A DNA stretch of 64,000 bases from Selenomonadaceae bacterium (GCA_024698045.1 JAILRS010000011.1:1-64000); one strand, 5' to 3'; positions 27,822 to 37,159 are shown, counted from the stretch's first letter. Program-made: numbers and translations. The notes: generated from the letters alone by a model not told the origin.

Positions 27822-28811
27822 ATGGCGGTACTTGTTTGCGGCGGCGCAGGTTATATAGGTTCGCATACCGTAAAAAGATTAACAGAAAAAGGCGAAGAAA
27901 TTATAATCGTTGATAATCTCGTAACGGGACATCACACGGCGGTTAATTCCGATTTGAAATTTTACGAAGCCGATATAAGAGATTCGGGCGCGTTGGATAA
28001 GATTTTCACCGAAAACAAAATCGAGGCGGTAATTCATTTCGCGGCATTCATTGAAGCCGGTGAGAGTGTCACTCGTCCTTTGAAGTATTTTGATAATAAT
28101 GTTTACGGTATGCAAAATCTTTTACAGGCAATGGCGAAGCACGGCGCAAACAAAATTATTTTCAGTTCTTCTGCTGCGGTCTACGGTGAACCCAAAAGAA
28201 TTCCGATTGAAGAAGACGACGCAACCGAGCCGACAAATCCCTACGGCGAAACGAAACTTATCATGGAGAAAATGATTCGTTGGGTTGGCGCGGCGCATGG
28301 CATTCGCTACGTCAGCTTGAGATATTTTAATGCGGCAGGAGCAATTGAAGACGGTTCAATCGGTGAAGATCATCCGCACGAAACACATTTGATTCCGCTG
28401 ATTTTGCAAGTGCCTTTAGGTAAACGAGATCACATTACGGTATACGGCACGGATTACCCTACAGCCGACGGCACTTGTATTCGCGATTACATTCACGTCA
28501 TCGATTTGGCGGACGCTCACATTTGCGCGTTGAATTATCTGCGCAACGGCGGCGAATCGAATTATTTCAATTTGGGTACTGGGCACGGCTTTTCGGTTAA
28601 GGAAATGATAGATGCGGCGAAGAAAGTTACCGGTCAGGATATAAAAACGGAATACGGAGCACGTCGCGCGGGAGATCCTGCCAGATTGATAGCATCGGGC
28701 GAAAAGGCGCGGAAAATTTTAGGTTGGTCGCCGCGCTTTGATGATGTCGAAAAAATTATTGCTACGGCTTGGAATTGGCATAAATCTCATCCGTCGGGCT
28801 ACGCAGATTAA
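27822..28811 (+). CDS. galE: UDP-glucose 4-epimerase GalE
   Basis: The 329-residue enzyme interconverts UDP-glucose and UDP-galactose with bound NAD. The nucleotide loop GGAGYIGSHT is at residues 7-16, the catalytic Tyr and Lys are in NPYGETK near 145, and FSSSAAVYG near 119 supplies the catalytic Ser. The start is ATG 27822 behind GGGGAGGA; an earlier in-frame start is not supported. It likely supplies UDP-galactose for LPS or exopolysaccharide. rodA follows 41 bp downstream. Confidence 0.95.
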   Translation: MAVLVCGGAGYIGSHTVKRLTEKGEEIIIVDNLVTGHHTAVNSDLKFYEADIRDSGALDKIFTENKIEAVIHFAAFIEAGESVTRPLKYFDNNVYGMQNLLQAMAKHGANKIIFSSSAAVYGEPKRIPIEEDDATEPTNPYGETKLIMEKMIRWVGAAHGIRYVSLRYFNAAGAIEDGSIGEDHPHETHLIPLILQVPLGKRDHITVYGTDYPTADGTCIRDYIHVIDLADAHICALNYLRNGGESNYFNLGTGHGFSVKEMIDAAKKVTGQDIKTEYGARRAGDPARLIASGEKARKILGWSPRFDDVEKIIATAWNWHKSHPSGYAD

Positions 28812-28852
28812 TCAAATAGATGAAGCCGTTGCCGATATAAGGAGTTGATAAT

Positions 28853-29974
28853 TTGGCATTGCTTTCCGTGGACAGAAAACGATTTATAAAACGAATAGAT
28901 ATCCCATTGCTTTTGGCGGCGACGGCGATAGTGATATACGGTATAGTGATAATATCGAGCGCGACACATATAAACACACCGGGCGAAGAAAGATTTTGGT
29001 TTGTACAGCGTCAGGGCGTCTTTGCGATTGTAAATGCGGTAATTGCAATCCTCTTCATGAACTTTGATTATCGGGGCTTGAGTCAGCACGGACAAAAACT
29101 TTACATAATAAATTTGATAATGTTGCTGGCGGTAATGTTGTTCGGTCATGCGGCACTTGGTGCGCAGCGATGGATTCAAATAGGTCCCGTGAGTTTGCAA
29201 CCGTCGGAATTCTCAAAGATAATCATGATTATATGTTTGGCGTCCGTTTTGGAAAATCGTATGGGTAAATTAAATTCGTTGCAAAATTTATTACCCGTCG
29301 CGCTTTACATCGCAGTGCCTTTTCTTTTGGTATTGAAACAACCCGACTTAGGGACTTCGCTTGTATTCATGGCGATTTTTATCGGAATGACAATAGCTTG
29401 CGGAATGCCGTGGCGAATATTTTTCGGTATGATTGTTATGGGTATCGCGTCCTTCCCGATTTTGTGGCACTTCATGAAAGATTATCAAAAGATGCGCATA
29501 ATGGTTTTTCTGGATCCGAATGTAGATCCGTTAGGGTCGGGTTATCACATAATTCAATCGAAAATCGCAATAGGTTCGGGAATGTTATTCGGCAAAGGAT
29601 TGTTTGAAGGTACACAAAGTCAGCTGAACTTTTTGCCGGAAAATCACACGGACTTTATATTCGCGGTTGTCGGTGAGGAACTTGGATTTGTCGGCGCAGT
29701 CGTATTGTTGTTGCTGTATTTAATCGTATTTTGGCGCGGCATAAAGATTGCACGGGAGGCAGGGACAATTTTCGGGCGATTGCTTGCGGTCGGCGTAACT
29801 TCGATGCTTGCATTCCATGTATTGGTTAATGTTGGTATGACGACGGGGATAATGCCGGTCACGGGTATTCCGTTGCCGCTCATGAGTTACGGCATCAGTT
29901 CGTTGACGACAAATATTTTGGCTATAGCGTTATTGTTAAATATCAAAATGCATAGGCAGAAATTTAACTTCTAG
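28853..29974 (+). CDS. rodA: Rod-shape peptidoglycan polymerase RodA
   Basis: The 373-residue protein has about ten membrane helices and belongs to the SEDS family. RodA polymerises lipid II into glycan strands for lateral wall growth, with a class B penicillin-binding protein as partner. Hallmarks are the GAQRWIQIGPVSLQPSEFSK loop, the LKQPDLGTSLVF segment, the NFLPENHTDFIFAVVGEELG motif and the GIPLPLMSYG C-terminal signature. Start is TTG behind AAGGAG. RodA rather than FtsW is supported by the short loops and the compact N-terminus. mreBCD are not in the window. Confidence 0.93.
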   Translation: MALLSVDRKRFIKRIDIPLLLAATAIVIYGIVIISSATHINTPGEERFWFVQRQGVFAIVNAVIAILFMNFDYRGLSQHGQKLYIINLIMLLAVMLFGHAALGAQRWIQIGPVSLQPSEFSKIIMIICLASVLENRMGKLNSLQNLLPVALYIAVPFLLVLKQPDLGTSLVFMAIFIGMTIACGMPWRIFFGMIVMGIASFPILWHFMKDYQKMRIMVFLDPNVDPLGSGYHIIQSKIAIGSGMLFGKGLFEGTQSQLNFLPENHTDFIFAVVGEELGFVGAVVLLLLYLIVFWRGIKIAREAGTIFGRLLAVGVTSMLAFHVLVNVGMTTGIMPVTGIPLPLMSYGISSLTTNILAIALLLNIKMHRQKFNF

Positions 29975-29983
29975 GGGCGGCGG

Positions 29984-30382
29984 CACTTTCAGTCGTTACC
30001 GAAAGTGTACAAAGTCAGCTGGTTATCATTACGGGCGCGGCGGTTGACTGAGGCTGTCGAAAACTTTGTCGCGACAATTGGATGCAACGTCACGTTGCCT
30101 TTTCTTTGCTCGTCCAAAGAAAAGTAACAAAAGAAAGGACACCTCGCAGGGGCGTTAGCGTTCGGTAGCCGTAGTGAGTAAATAACACGTGTCTGATGTG
30201 CCGCATACAAAACATCCATGTTTTGAGCGTGCGGCGGCCGCCCATCCGTGGGCGGCCTCAACTATAATCAACACCCTAAGTCAACGTTACTTCAAACGCG
30301 CTCATTGATTAGAATTAGTAGAAACTTTGTCGCGAAAACTGTTCCGCCACTTTCAAAGTGGCTCACGTTGCCTTTCTTGAAA
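29984..30382. repeat. Intergenic element with duplicated block and several hairpins
   Basis: The 446 bases between rodA and the next gene hold no supportable gene. A block beginning GAAA(A)CTTTGTCGCGA occurs at 30058-30110 and again at 30320-30380, each time followed by a short perfect hairpin (GCAACGT-C-ACGTTGC at 30084-30098; GCCACTTT-C-AAAGTGGC at 30346-30362) and CACGTTGCCTTT. Between them lie TTTTCTTTG/CAAAGAAAA arms and two GC-rich hairpins. It resembles the mosaic intergenic repeats found in multiple copies in bacterial genomes; copy number cannot be tested here. Confidence 0.55.
30200..30257. other. Two adjoining GC-rich hairpins
   Basis: The first pairs GCCGCA (30200-30205) with TGCGGC (30230-30235) and contains CAAAACAT/ATGTTTTG arms. 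The second is the perfect 9-bp repeat GGCCGCCCA (30236-30244) and TGGGCGGCC (30249-30257) around TCCG. No T-run follows, so this is not a normal terminator; it may be a structured RNA or repeat arm. Confidence 0.5.
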
Positions 30383-30420
30383 TAATTATCCGAAATAAAA
30401 TGAATGGGAAGTGATTCACG

Positions 30421-31230
30421 GTGATAAAATTATTCGTGACCGATATTGACGGAACATTGTTGCCGACGGGCGGCAAAGTCTCCGAAAAAAATATCGAGGC
30501 GATACAAAAAATGACGCAAGCAGGCGTCAAAGTCGTCATAGCTACGGGCAGAATGCACGGCGCGGCATTACCTATCGCGGCACAATTGAAAGTACCCGTG
30601 CCGATAATCTCCTACAACGGCGGATTGATAAAGTCGTCGTCGGGCGAAGTGATTCACACTCAATTCATGGACGAAGATATTGTCTTGAAGATTATAGATT
30701 TTTTTGCGGAACGCGGTCGGCATATCCAAAGCTATTCAAATGATACGCTGTATGTGCCGGAAAGAAACAGCGGCGTTGAATACTACGAAGAGGCAATAAG
30801 AGTCAAAGCGGTTACTGTAGGTTGGGACGGTTTGCGCCAACGCGTTAAGGGTGTCCCGAAACTCTTGACGATATCCGAAGATTTAAACGAAATACTTGAC
30901 AGTATGAACGGGATAAAAAAACTTTACGGCGATAAAGTCGAGGCAACGCAATCAAATATTCGTTTCGCGGAATTTATGCACAAGGGCGTCACGAAGGCGG
31001 GCGCGATAAAAATTTTGGCGAGTAAGTTGGGGATTGCAAATGACGAAATTTTGACAATCGGCGATTCGGAAAATGATTTGCCTATGCTCACGGCATTTGA
31101 TTGCGGCATAGCTATGGGCAACGCTAAAGACTCCATCAAAGCAGTTTGCAAACACGTAACGGATATATGCGAAAACGACGGTTTTGCAAAGGCGGCTTAT
31201 GATTACGTGTTGAAACCTTTGGGCAATTGA
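30421..31230 (+). CDS. Cof-type HAD phosphatase
   Basis: The 269-residue protein starts at GTG behind GGGAAG. Motif I is FVTDIDGTLLPTGG (nucleophile Asp near residue 8), TGRMHG lies near 42, a conserved Lys in TKAGAIK near 194 and the acidic motif GDSENDLPML near 217. The alpha/beta cap of subgroup IIB is present. These enzymes dephosphorylate sugar phosphates or cofactors; the substrate is not predictable. It is upstream of rapZ by 36 bp and may be cotranscribed with it. It is a paralogue of the proteins at 14,423 and 56,847. Confidence 0.88.
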   Translation: MIKLFVTDIDGTLLPTGGKVSEKNIEAIQKMTQAGVKVVIATGRMHGAALPIAAQLKVPVPIISYNGGLIKSSSGEVIHTQFMDEDIVLKIIDFFAERGRHIQSYSNDTLYVPERNSGVEYYEEAIRVKAVTVGWDGLRQRVKGVPKLLTISEDLNEILDSMNGIKKLYGDKVEATQSNIRFAEFMHKGVTKAGAIKILASKLGIANDEILTIGDSENDLPMLTAFDCGIAMGNAKDSIKAVCKHVTDICENDGFAKAAYDYVLKPLGN

Positions 31231-31266
31231 TTCGATTAACCTCTTTGATATTAAAGGACGATTCAT

Positions 31267-32202
31267 ATGGAAGAAAAAATTATTGACAATAACGAAACGA
31301 ACGAAGAACCGAAGAAAGAATTTGCGGACAAATTTCAAATAATAATCGTGACAGGCATGAGCGGCAGCGGTAAGACGCAGACATGCAGATATCTTGAGGA
31401 CATCGGATATTTTTGCGTGGATAATTTGCCGCCCGTATTCATTCCGAAATTTGTGGAGTTGTGCACACATGCAACAGGTCATTTCAATAAAATAGTCTTC
31501 GTTGTGGATACTCGCAGCCGCGAATTTTTTGATGATTTGGTTCAAGTGCTTGATGATATGGATAAAGCGAATCAAGACTACGAAATGATATTCATGGACG
31601 CAAGCGATGATGTGATAATTCGCCGCTACAAGGAAACTCGTCGCCGTCATCCTATGGCTCCTTCTTCGCGTATATCCGACGGCGTTTTCAAAGAGCGCAA
31701 ACGTTTGGAAGTTGTTCGCTCCAAAGCAACGTATGTTATCGATACGTCTAATTTGTCGCGCGCAGAACTTCGCGAAAGAATCCATAGACTGTTCGGCAAT
31801 ACCGAAGGCGACAGCATGAATATTTCGGTGTTATCGTTCGGCTTTAAATTCGGTATGCCGCTCGACGCCGATATGGTACTTGATGTTCGTTTCCTGCCGA
31901 ATCCGTTCTACATCCAGGAATTGAAGCACAAGAGCGGTACGGTTGCGGAAGTGGCGGCGTACATTGAAGATAAACCCGTCACGCAGGAATATATCAAACG
32001 GCTCGATTTGTTTATCGATTTTCTCGTACCGCAATACATTCGCGAAGGTAAAAGTCAACTGGTAATTGCGATAGGTTGTACGGGCGGCATGCACCGCAGT
32101 GTTTTCATTGCCAAACATATTTATGACATGTTGGCAAAGAAAGGTTATTCCGTCAATCTTGAGCATCGCGATTTAATGAAGAACGACGTATGGGAACTTT
32201 AA
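31267..32202 (+). CDS. rapZ: RNase adapter/nucleotide-binding protein RapZ (YvcJ)
   Basis: The 311-residue protein has a Walker A loop GMSGSGKTQ near residues 29-37, after a 20-residue charged N-terminal extension. The C-terminal domain shows FGFKFGMPLDADMVLDVRFLPNP and AIGCTGGMHRSVFIA, the typical RapZ features. In Proteobacteria it guides RNase E to GlmZ; in Firmicutes YvcJ binds nucleotides and affects competence. It is the first of the conserved trio rapZ-yvcK-whiA. ATG start, moderate ribosome binding site AAAGGACG. Confidence 0.94.
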   Translation: MEEKIIDNNETNEEPKKEFADKFQIIIVTGMSGSGKTQTCRYLEDIGYFCVDNLPPVFIPKFVELCTHATGHFNKIVFVVDTRSREFFDDLVQVLDDMDKANQDYEMIFMDASDDVIIRRYKETRRRHPMAPSSRISDGVFKERKRLEVVRSKATYVIDTSNLSRAELRERIHRLFGNTEGDSMNISVLSFGFKFGMPLDADMVLDVRFLPNPFYIQELKHKSGTVAEVAAYIEDKPVTQEYIKRLDLFIDFLVPQYIREGKSQLVIAIGCTGGMHRSVFIAKHIYDMLAKKGYSVNLEHRDLMKNDVWEL

Positions 32203-32224
32203 AATTACTGTCCGGAGGCTATAA

Positions 32225-33517
32225 ATGTTTCATCTTTTGAAGTGGCTTTATCCCGGCATGAAAATGAAGCGTTGGCTGTTACTGTTCGCGGTCGGCGTTA
32301 TGATGTTTAGTTTCGGTGTCGCGCTTGCTATCAATTACGAATATTTGGCCAGAGCCGAAGAAGAAATATTTATGTTCGTCTACCGCATGGCAGGCAGTTA
32401 CGATTACACGGTCACGGCATTTGTCGGTTTGGGCATAATGTTAATCGGGGCATGTCTGGTACTTTGGGCGACGCGCTCGATAATTCGGTCGATAATTGCC
32501 GTATTGATTCCCGATCGCTCGGAAAAATTAGTGGACTTGATTTATCAAGAGCGGAAATTGGGAAGAGGTCCCGTGGTAACGGTAATCGGCGGCGGACACG
32601 GTTTGAGTGTATTACTGCGTGGAATAAAATCATCGACGAACAATGTATCGGCAGTGGTGACGGTTGCCGATGACGGCGGAAGTTCGGGCAGATTGCGCGA
32701 GGAGTTCGGGATAATTCCGCCGGGCGATTTGCGAAATTGTTTGGTAGCGTTGGCTGATACCGAACCGCTCATGGAAAAACTTTTCCAATACAGATTCAAG
32801 GGCGGCAGTGCATTGGCAGGACACAGCTTCGGGAATTTGTTTATCGCGGCGATGAATGAAGTGACTGGCGATATGGAAACGGCGTTAAAAGAATCGTCAA
32901 AAGTTTTGGCGGTAAAAGGGCGCGTGATACCTGCCAGTACTGAATGTGTACGATTGGATGCGGTAATGTCGGACGGCTCCGTAGTGGAAGGCGAATCGCA
33001 AATCCCCGAGGCGCATAAAACGATTAGGCGCGTCGAATTATTCCCGAAGAAAGTACAAGCAGTCCCCGCCGCACTCGAGGCAATAGCCACGGCAGACGCA
33101 ATAATTTTGGGACCGGGGAGTTTGTACACCAGTATCATGCCGAATTTGCTTGTCGAGGGCGTTGCGCAGGCGTTGAAAAAATCCAAGGCGATAAAAATTT
33201 ATATTTGCAACGTACTGACGCAACCGGGCGAAACTGATAATTATACGGCCTCGCAACACGCCAAAGCGATTTTAGATCATACGGGAAAAGGCGCGATTGA
33301 TTACGTGCTTGTAAATTCTACGCCGATACCGGAAGAATTATGGCGCGGTACGGGCTCAATCCCCGTCGAAATTGACGAGGACAAAGTAAACGCAATGGGA
33401 ATGGGCTTGATAAAGGCGGACTTGATGAGCTCAAAGGAAGTCGGTCGACACGATCCCGATAAACTTTGCGCCGCCGTCATGAAAATCATCTACAACTTCA
33501 GAACACCGCGCTTTTAA
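32225..33517 (+). CDS. yvcK: YvcK/GlmR gluconeogenesis factor with N-terminal membrane anchor
   Basis: The 430-residue protein joins an N-terminal region with two hydrophobic helices (about 16-38 and 60-85) to the YvcK domain, which begins TVIGGGHGLSVLLRGIK near residue 117 and shows VTVADDGGSSGRLREEFG and ILGPGSLYTSIMPNL. YvcK binds UDP-sugars and tunes carbon flow to cell-wall precursors. The soluble form of Bacillus lacks the anchor; the longer membrane form is known in some other groups. It lies 22 bp after rapZ. Confidence 0.93.
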   Translation: MFHLLKWLYPGMKMKRWLLLFAVGVMMFSFGVALAINYEYLARAEEEIFMFVYRMAGSYDYTVTAFVGLGIMLIGACLVLWATRSIIRSIIAVLIPDRSEKLVDLIYQERKLGRGPVVTVIGGGHGLSVLLRGIKSSTNNVSAVVTVADDGGSSGRLREEFGIIPPGDLRNCLVALADTEPLMEKLFQYRFKGGSALAGHSFGNLFIAAMNEVTGDMETALKESSKVLAVKGRVIPASTECVRLDAVMSDGSVVEGESQIPEAHKTIRRVELFPKKVQAVPAALEAIATADAIILGPGSLYTSIMPNLLVEGVAQALKKSKAIKIYICNVLTQPGETDNYTASQHAKAILDHTGKGAIDYVLVNSTPIPEELWRGTGSIPVEIDEDKVNAMGMGLIKADLMSSKEVGRHDPDKLCAAVMKIIYNFRTPRF

Positions 33518-33534
33518 TCGGCGCAGATAAAATC

Positions 33535-33563
33535 TTGCAACATCATCACGAAAAATTTATAAT
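33535..33563 (+). promoter_or_regulatory. Promoter before whiA
   Basis: TTGCAA (33535-33540) and a perfect TATAAT (33558-33563) are 17 bp apart, 41 bp before the whiA start, so whiA and the genes after it can be transcribed apart from rapZ-yvcK. Confidence 0.6.
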
Positions 33564-33604
33564 TCAAACGTAGAAAATCATTAGGCGTTTCGGAGGAAAT
33601 TGTT

Positions 33605-34513
33605 ATGCCTTCTTACGCACAAGATGTGAAAAACGAATTGGCGCATCGTTCGGAGGATGACGAGGGGTGTTTACGTGCCGAATTTGTTGCGCTGATTAAA
33701 GTCGGCTCGAAAATAATCAACGGACGTCTGGAATTTTCGGGAGCAAATGCCGCCGTAGCCAGACGCGTAATAAAATTGGCGAAAAAATTTCTTCCGTCGA
33801 CAACTCCGATGATTGCGGCAGTGAGTAGGAAAAAAAGATTAAAGTATCCGCTGTACGTGGTAAAATTTATCATGGTCGGCGAAGTGCAAAATTTTTTCAA
33901 CACGCTCGATTTATCCGAAGTGGTCAAACGTACGCGATATAAGATTGCATTTTTGCGAGGAGCGTTTATGGCACGCGGCACAGTCAGCCGCCCCGAAACG
34001 CATTATTTTTTGACTATGGTACTCGGTAACGAAAAGATGGCTAAGTTCATACGCAAACTGATGATTAATTTGGAGTTCGGCGGCGGTATTTACGAAGTCA
34101 AAAAAAAATTTGTGATATGGTTGCGCAATGCCGATTCGGTCGCGGATTTTCTCGGCATGGTCGGCGCAAATAACGCACTGGAACGTTTGGAAGTGGTACG
34201 CAATTTAAAAGAAGTGCGCATACAAGTTAATCGTCTTGTTAACATGGAAACAGCCGGCTTGAATAAGGCAATAGCAGCCGCCAATCGTCAACTTGTCGAC
34301 ATAAAATTTTTAATGAAGTATAATGTTTCCGTTAACAAACGTTTGCAAGAGGCTATGACACTCCGTCTGGAAAATCCTTGCGCAACTCTGAGCGAACTTG
34401 CCGATAAAATTCCTATGACTCAACAAGGTTTGTGTTACAGATTCAAAGCTATTCATCGTCTGGTCGAAAAAACTCAGCGCATTCTCGCTCGAAATAACAG
34501 GAGGGCTCTTTAG
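33605..34513 (+). CDS. whiA: DNA-binding protein WhiA
   Basis: The 302-residue protein has the N-terminal homing-endonuclease-like domain (LRAEFVALIKVGSKIIN near residue 20, FLRGAFMARGTVSRPETHY near 115) and a C-terminal helix-turn-helix (LSELADKIPMTQQGLCYRF near 265). WhiA regulates sporulation genes in Streptomyces and affects cell division in Bacillus. ATG start behind CGGAGG. The stop lies 1 bp before the DUF4446 gene. Confidence 0.94.
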   Translation: MPSYAQDVKNELAHRSEDDEGCLRAEFVALIKVGSKIINGRLEFSGANAAVARRVIKLAKKFLPSTTPMIAAVSRKKRLKYPLYVVKFIMVGEVQNFFNTLDLSEVVKRTRYKIAFLRGAFMARGTVSRPETHYFLTMVLGNEKMAKFIRKLMINLEFGGGIYEVKKKFVIWLRNADSVADFLGMVGANNALERLEVVRNLKEVRIQVNRLVNMETAGLNKAIAAANRQLVDIKFLMKYNVSVNKRLQEAMTLRLENPCATLSELADKIPMTQQGLCYRFKAIHRLVEKTQRILARNNRRAL

Positions 34514-34514
34514 T

Positions 34515-35021
34515 ATGGGAAATTCTAATTCCGTTATAACGTCAGATTTTATTATCGTGATTGTGGCTATCGTGATGGTTCTGGTCATACTTGGTTTGAT
34601 TATCAATTTATATTCGGAGCTGTCGGCGATAAAGACGCGTTATAAACGGATGACGGAAGTAGCTGAAAGAACGGGCGGCGATATATTTTCGGACAGCGGC
34701 GCGAAAAACAGCGGTAACGTAAATGCTTACGAAAAACTCGAAAAGAAAATCGACAGAATGGATTTACTGATGCAAAATTCGATAAGTCGCGCGGCAGTGA
34801 TACATTTCGATGCCTTTGAGCAAACGGGACAGAATATGAGTTGGGCAGTTGCTTTGCTCGACAGAAACAATAACGGCATAGTTGTTTCGGCTATCTCCGG
34901 ACAAGATTTTCAACGTACTTACGCCAAACCGATAGAAGCTGGCAGAGTCGAGGACGGTTATAAATTGGGTCAAGAAGAAGAAAAAGTATTGCGTCAAGCA
35001 ATGGGCAAATCAAAATCTTGA
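34515..35021 (+). CDS. DUF4446 family membrane protein
   Basis: The 168-residue protein has one N-terminal membrane helix (FIIVIVAIVMVLVILGLIINL, about residues 12-32), a short coiled-coil stretch and the DUF4446 core. The core shows VIHFDAFEQTGQNMSWAVAL, then GIVVSAISGQDFQRTYAKPI and a LGQEEEKVLRQA end. The family is frequent near chromosome-segregation or whiA genes in Firmicutes; function is unknown. The ribosome binding site GGAGGG overlaps the end of whiA. Confidence 0.85.
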   Translation: MGNSNSVITSDFIIVIVAIVMVLVILGLIINLYSELSAIKTRYKRMTEVAERTGGDIFSDSGAKNSGNVNAYEKLEKKIDRMDLLMQNSISRAAVIHFDAFEQTGQNMSWAVALLDRNNNGIVVSAISGQDFQRTYAKPIEAGRVEDGYKLGQEEEKVLRQAMGKSKS

Positions 35022-35043
35022 GCAAGGGAGGTGTTTAATTACT

Positions 35044-37107
35044 TTGGCAAAGAAAAAAACACGCGCGGCAGATAAAAAAACACGTTCGTTAAATAAAGCA
35101 ATGCGGTTGTCATCAAAAATATCTGCGCAGGAAGTTGAGCAATTACAACCTGTTAACGAAACTTTAACGGCGGAAAAACCTGCGCAACCTGTTAACGAAA
35201 CTTTATCGGCGGAAAAACCTGCGCAACCTGTTGACGAAAATTTATCGGCGGAAGAATCAGCGCAACCCGTTGACGAAAATTTATCGGCGGAAGAATCGGC
35301 GCAACCCGTTGACGAAACTTTATCGGCGGAAAAACTTGCGCAACCTGTTGACGAATCTTTATCGGCGGAAAAACCTGCGCAACCTGTTGACGAAACTTTG
35401 ACGACGGAAAAACCTGCGCAACCCGTTGACGAAACTTTGACGGCGGAAAAACCTGCGCGACCCGTTGACGAAACTTTGACGGCGGAAAAACCTGCGCAAC
35501 CCGTTGACGAAACTTTAACGGCGGAAAAACCTGCGCAACCCGTTGACGAAACTTTAACGGCGGAAAAACCTGCGCAACCGGTAAAACTTTCGACAAGGCA
35601 ACGATTTAATTTACTGTTGAAGAGATTGCGCGCGGCGCAGAAAAAATCTTCAGCAGTAAAAAAATCCGAAACGTCTGCGACAAAACCGGTAATAGCGTCG
35701 AAATCCGTTGCGGAAATATTCCGATTGGCGGCAAAATCAAAACCCGTAGCACAAACAAAATCCGTGTCGGAAATGTTCCGCGAAAAACTGCAAACGCAAA
35801 AGCCTACGCAAAAGCAACCCGTCACGGTGACAATGACTGCGGCGGAAATGTTCCAAGAGAAATTGAAAGCGCAGAAGACGGCGCAGATAAAAATATCGGA
35901 ACCCGAATTGACGGACGAGGAAATCGGCGATAACTACATAATCCAAATCAAGGGCGGCAACAGAAACAGGATGATAAAATTGTCGTCAAGAACATTCCGC
36001 TTGGGTGTAGCGTCGATTGTGGTTGGCGGCTTCCTGCTCGTCGGGACTGCTGCCTTTTCGTTTTACAGCGCAATGCGAATGCAACGTAATGCCGCGACGA
36101 TTCAGGAGATAGAACAGGCGGCGGAACTTCGTCAGGAACAATTGTTAACGCTGTCGAAAAAGGCGGCGGAAATGAATGAGACACTACAGAATTTGGCGCA
36201 ACAGGAACAAGAATTGCGAATACAAGCAGGATTAAATCCGCCGAAGGAAGATAAAGCGGAAGACGCCGAAGAATTAACGGACGAAGAAACTTCGCCGACA
36301 GATGAAGAGATTGACACGCTAAATGAAGAGTCTGCACCGACAGACGAACAAACAACGGCAACCGAAGATGAATCCGAACAGAACGGTAATCGAACGATAG
36401 GCGTTGTGAATTCTGCGCAGGGCGGATCTGTTCAAGAATTGGATATCGCCGATGTCGCCGAAGAACTTTACATGATTGAACAGAGAGTAAACACACGCCG
36501 CGAAAGTTTGAATGATTTTCAGACGGAATTGAAGAACAGACGTGAACAAATGGCAATCGGGGCGGCAGTCGCGAATGGTTACACTCCGGGTTCGAGTGCT
36601 CCTTCGCCCGGCTTCGTGCAATTCGATTTCTCGGGCGGCTTGCCTATTATTCCTGCGGCGGGTTCCATTCCCGCGCCCGGTTCTTTCCCCTTCGATCCAA
36701 GTTTAATCGGAGGCACCGGCGCAACCGATTCAAATATCCCGTCAATTTGGCCTACGACAGGCATAGTTACTTCGCCTTACGGTTTGCGTTGGGACGGTAC
36801 CGATTTTCATCCGGGTATGGATATAGCCGACGAAATGGGCACACCGATTGTAGCGACGGCGGACGGCGTTGTAGAATATGCAGGATGGAATTCGGGCGGC
36901 TACGGCAATATGGTTGATATCAATCACGGCAACGGCATGATGACTCGTTACGGTCACGCTTCGCAAGTAGTGGTAAGTACCGGGCAACATGTCAAGCGCG
37001 GTCAATTAATTGCCTACATGGGCTCGACGGGTTTCAGTACGGGGCCACATCTGCACTACGAAGTTCATGTCAACGGCAATCGCGTCAATCCGATAAGTTA
37101 TCTCTGA
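35044..37107 (+). CDS. Membrane-anchored M23 (LytM) peptidase with N-terminal tandem repeats
   Basis: The 687-residue protein starts at TTG behind GGGAGGTG. A basic N-terminus is followed by eleven 13-residue repeats (residues 35-177), a basic linker with KSVAEIF/KSVSEMF-like repeats (about 215-290) and one membrane helix (about 320-342). Then come a coiled coil, an acidic stretch and a C-terminal M23 domain. Zinc ligands are visible in FHPGMDIADE and GPHLHYEVH. With no signal peptide, the first 318 residues should be cytoplasmic and the peptidase outside. LytM proteins cut peptidoglycan or activate amidases. Confidence 0.9.
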   Translation: MAKKKTRAADKKTRSLNKAMRLSSKISAQEVEQLQPVNETLTAEKPAQPVNETLSAEKPAQPVDENLSAEESAQPVDENLSAEESAQPVDETLSAEKLAQPVDESLSAEKPAQPVDETLTTEKPAQPVDETLTAEKPARPVDETLTAEKPAQPVDETLTAEKPAQPVDETLTAEKPAQPVKLSTRQRFNLLLKRLRAAQKKSSAVKKSETSATKPVIASKSVAEIFRLAAKSKPVAQTKSVSEMFREKLQTQKPTQKQPVTVTMTAAEMFQEKLKAQKTAQIKISEPELTDEEIGDNYIIQIKGGNRNRMIKLSSRTFRLGVASIVVGGFLLVGTAAFSFYSAMRMQRNAATIQEIEQAAELRQEQLLTLSKKAAEMNETLQNLAQQEQELRIQAGLNPPKEDKAEDAEELTDEETSPTDEEIDTLNEESAPTDEQTTATEDESEQNGNRTIGVVNSAQGGSVQELDIADVAEELYMIEQRVNTRRESLNDFQTELKNRREQMAIGAAVANGYTPGSSAPSPGFVQFDFSGGLPIIPAAGSIPAPGSFPFDPSLIGGTGATDSNIPSIWPTTGIVTSPYGLRWDGTDFHPGMDIADEMGTPIVATADGVVEYAGWNSGGYGNMVDINHGNGMMTRYGHASQVVVSTGQHVKRGQLIAYMGSTGFSTGPHLHYEVHVNGNRVNPISYL
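35146..35574 (+). repeat. Eleven tandem 39-bp repeats inside the M23 gene
   Basis: The repeat unit encodes QPVDETLTAEKPA with few changes (N for D, S for T, ESA for KPA). The last copies are nearly identical at DNA level, so the array looks recent and may vary in copy number. The unit is divisible by three, so length changes keep the frame. Confidence 0.9.
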
Positions 37108-37159
37108 TGAATTGTTAACGTAATTTTTAATTGCTCTCAGATTTTTCTATGAAAACTTA

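Noticed and set aside
30236..30257. Perfect 9-bp hairpin as a terminator for rodA
   Set aside because: No T-run follows it, and it lies more than 250 bp after the stop codon.
29989..30261. 90-codon open frame on the minus strand in the intergenic element
   Set aside because: It runs through the inverted repeats, has no ribosome binding site and an odd composition. Such frames are typical artefacts of intergenic repeat elements.
35010..35825. Antisense open frames across the M23 repeats
   Set aside because: The repeats keep several frames open. The sense frame has the TTG with binding site, a membrane helix and the M23 domain.
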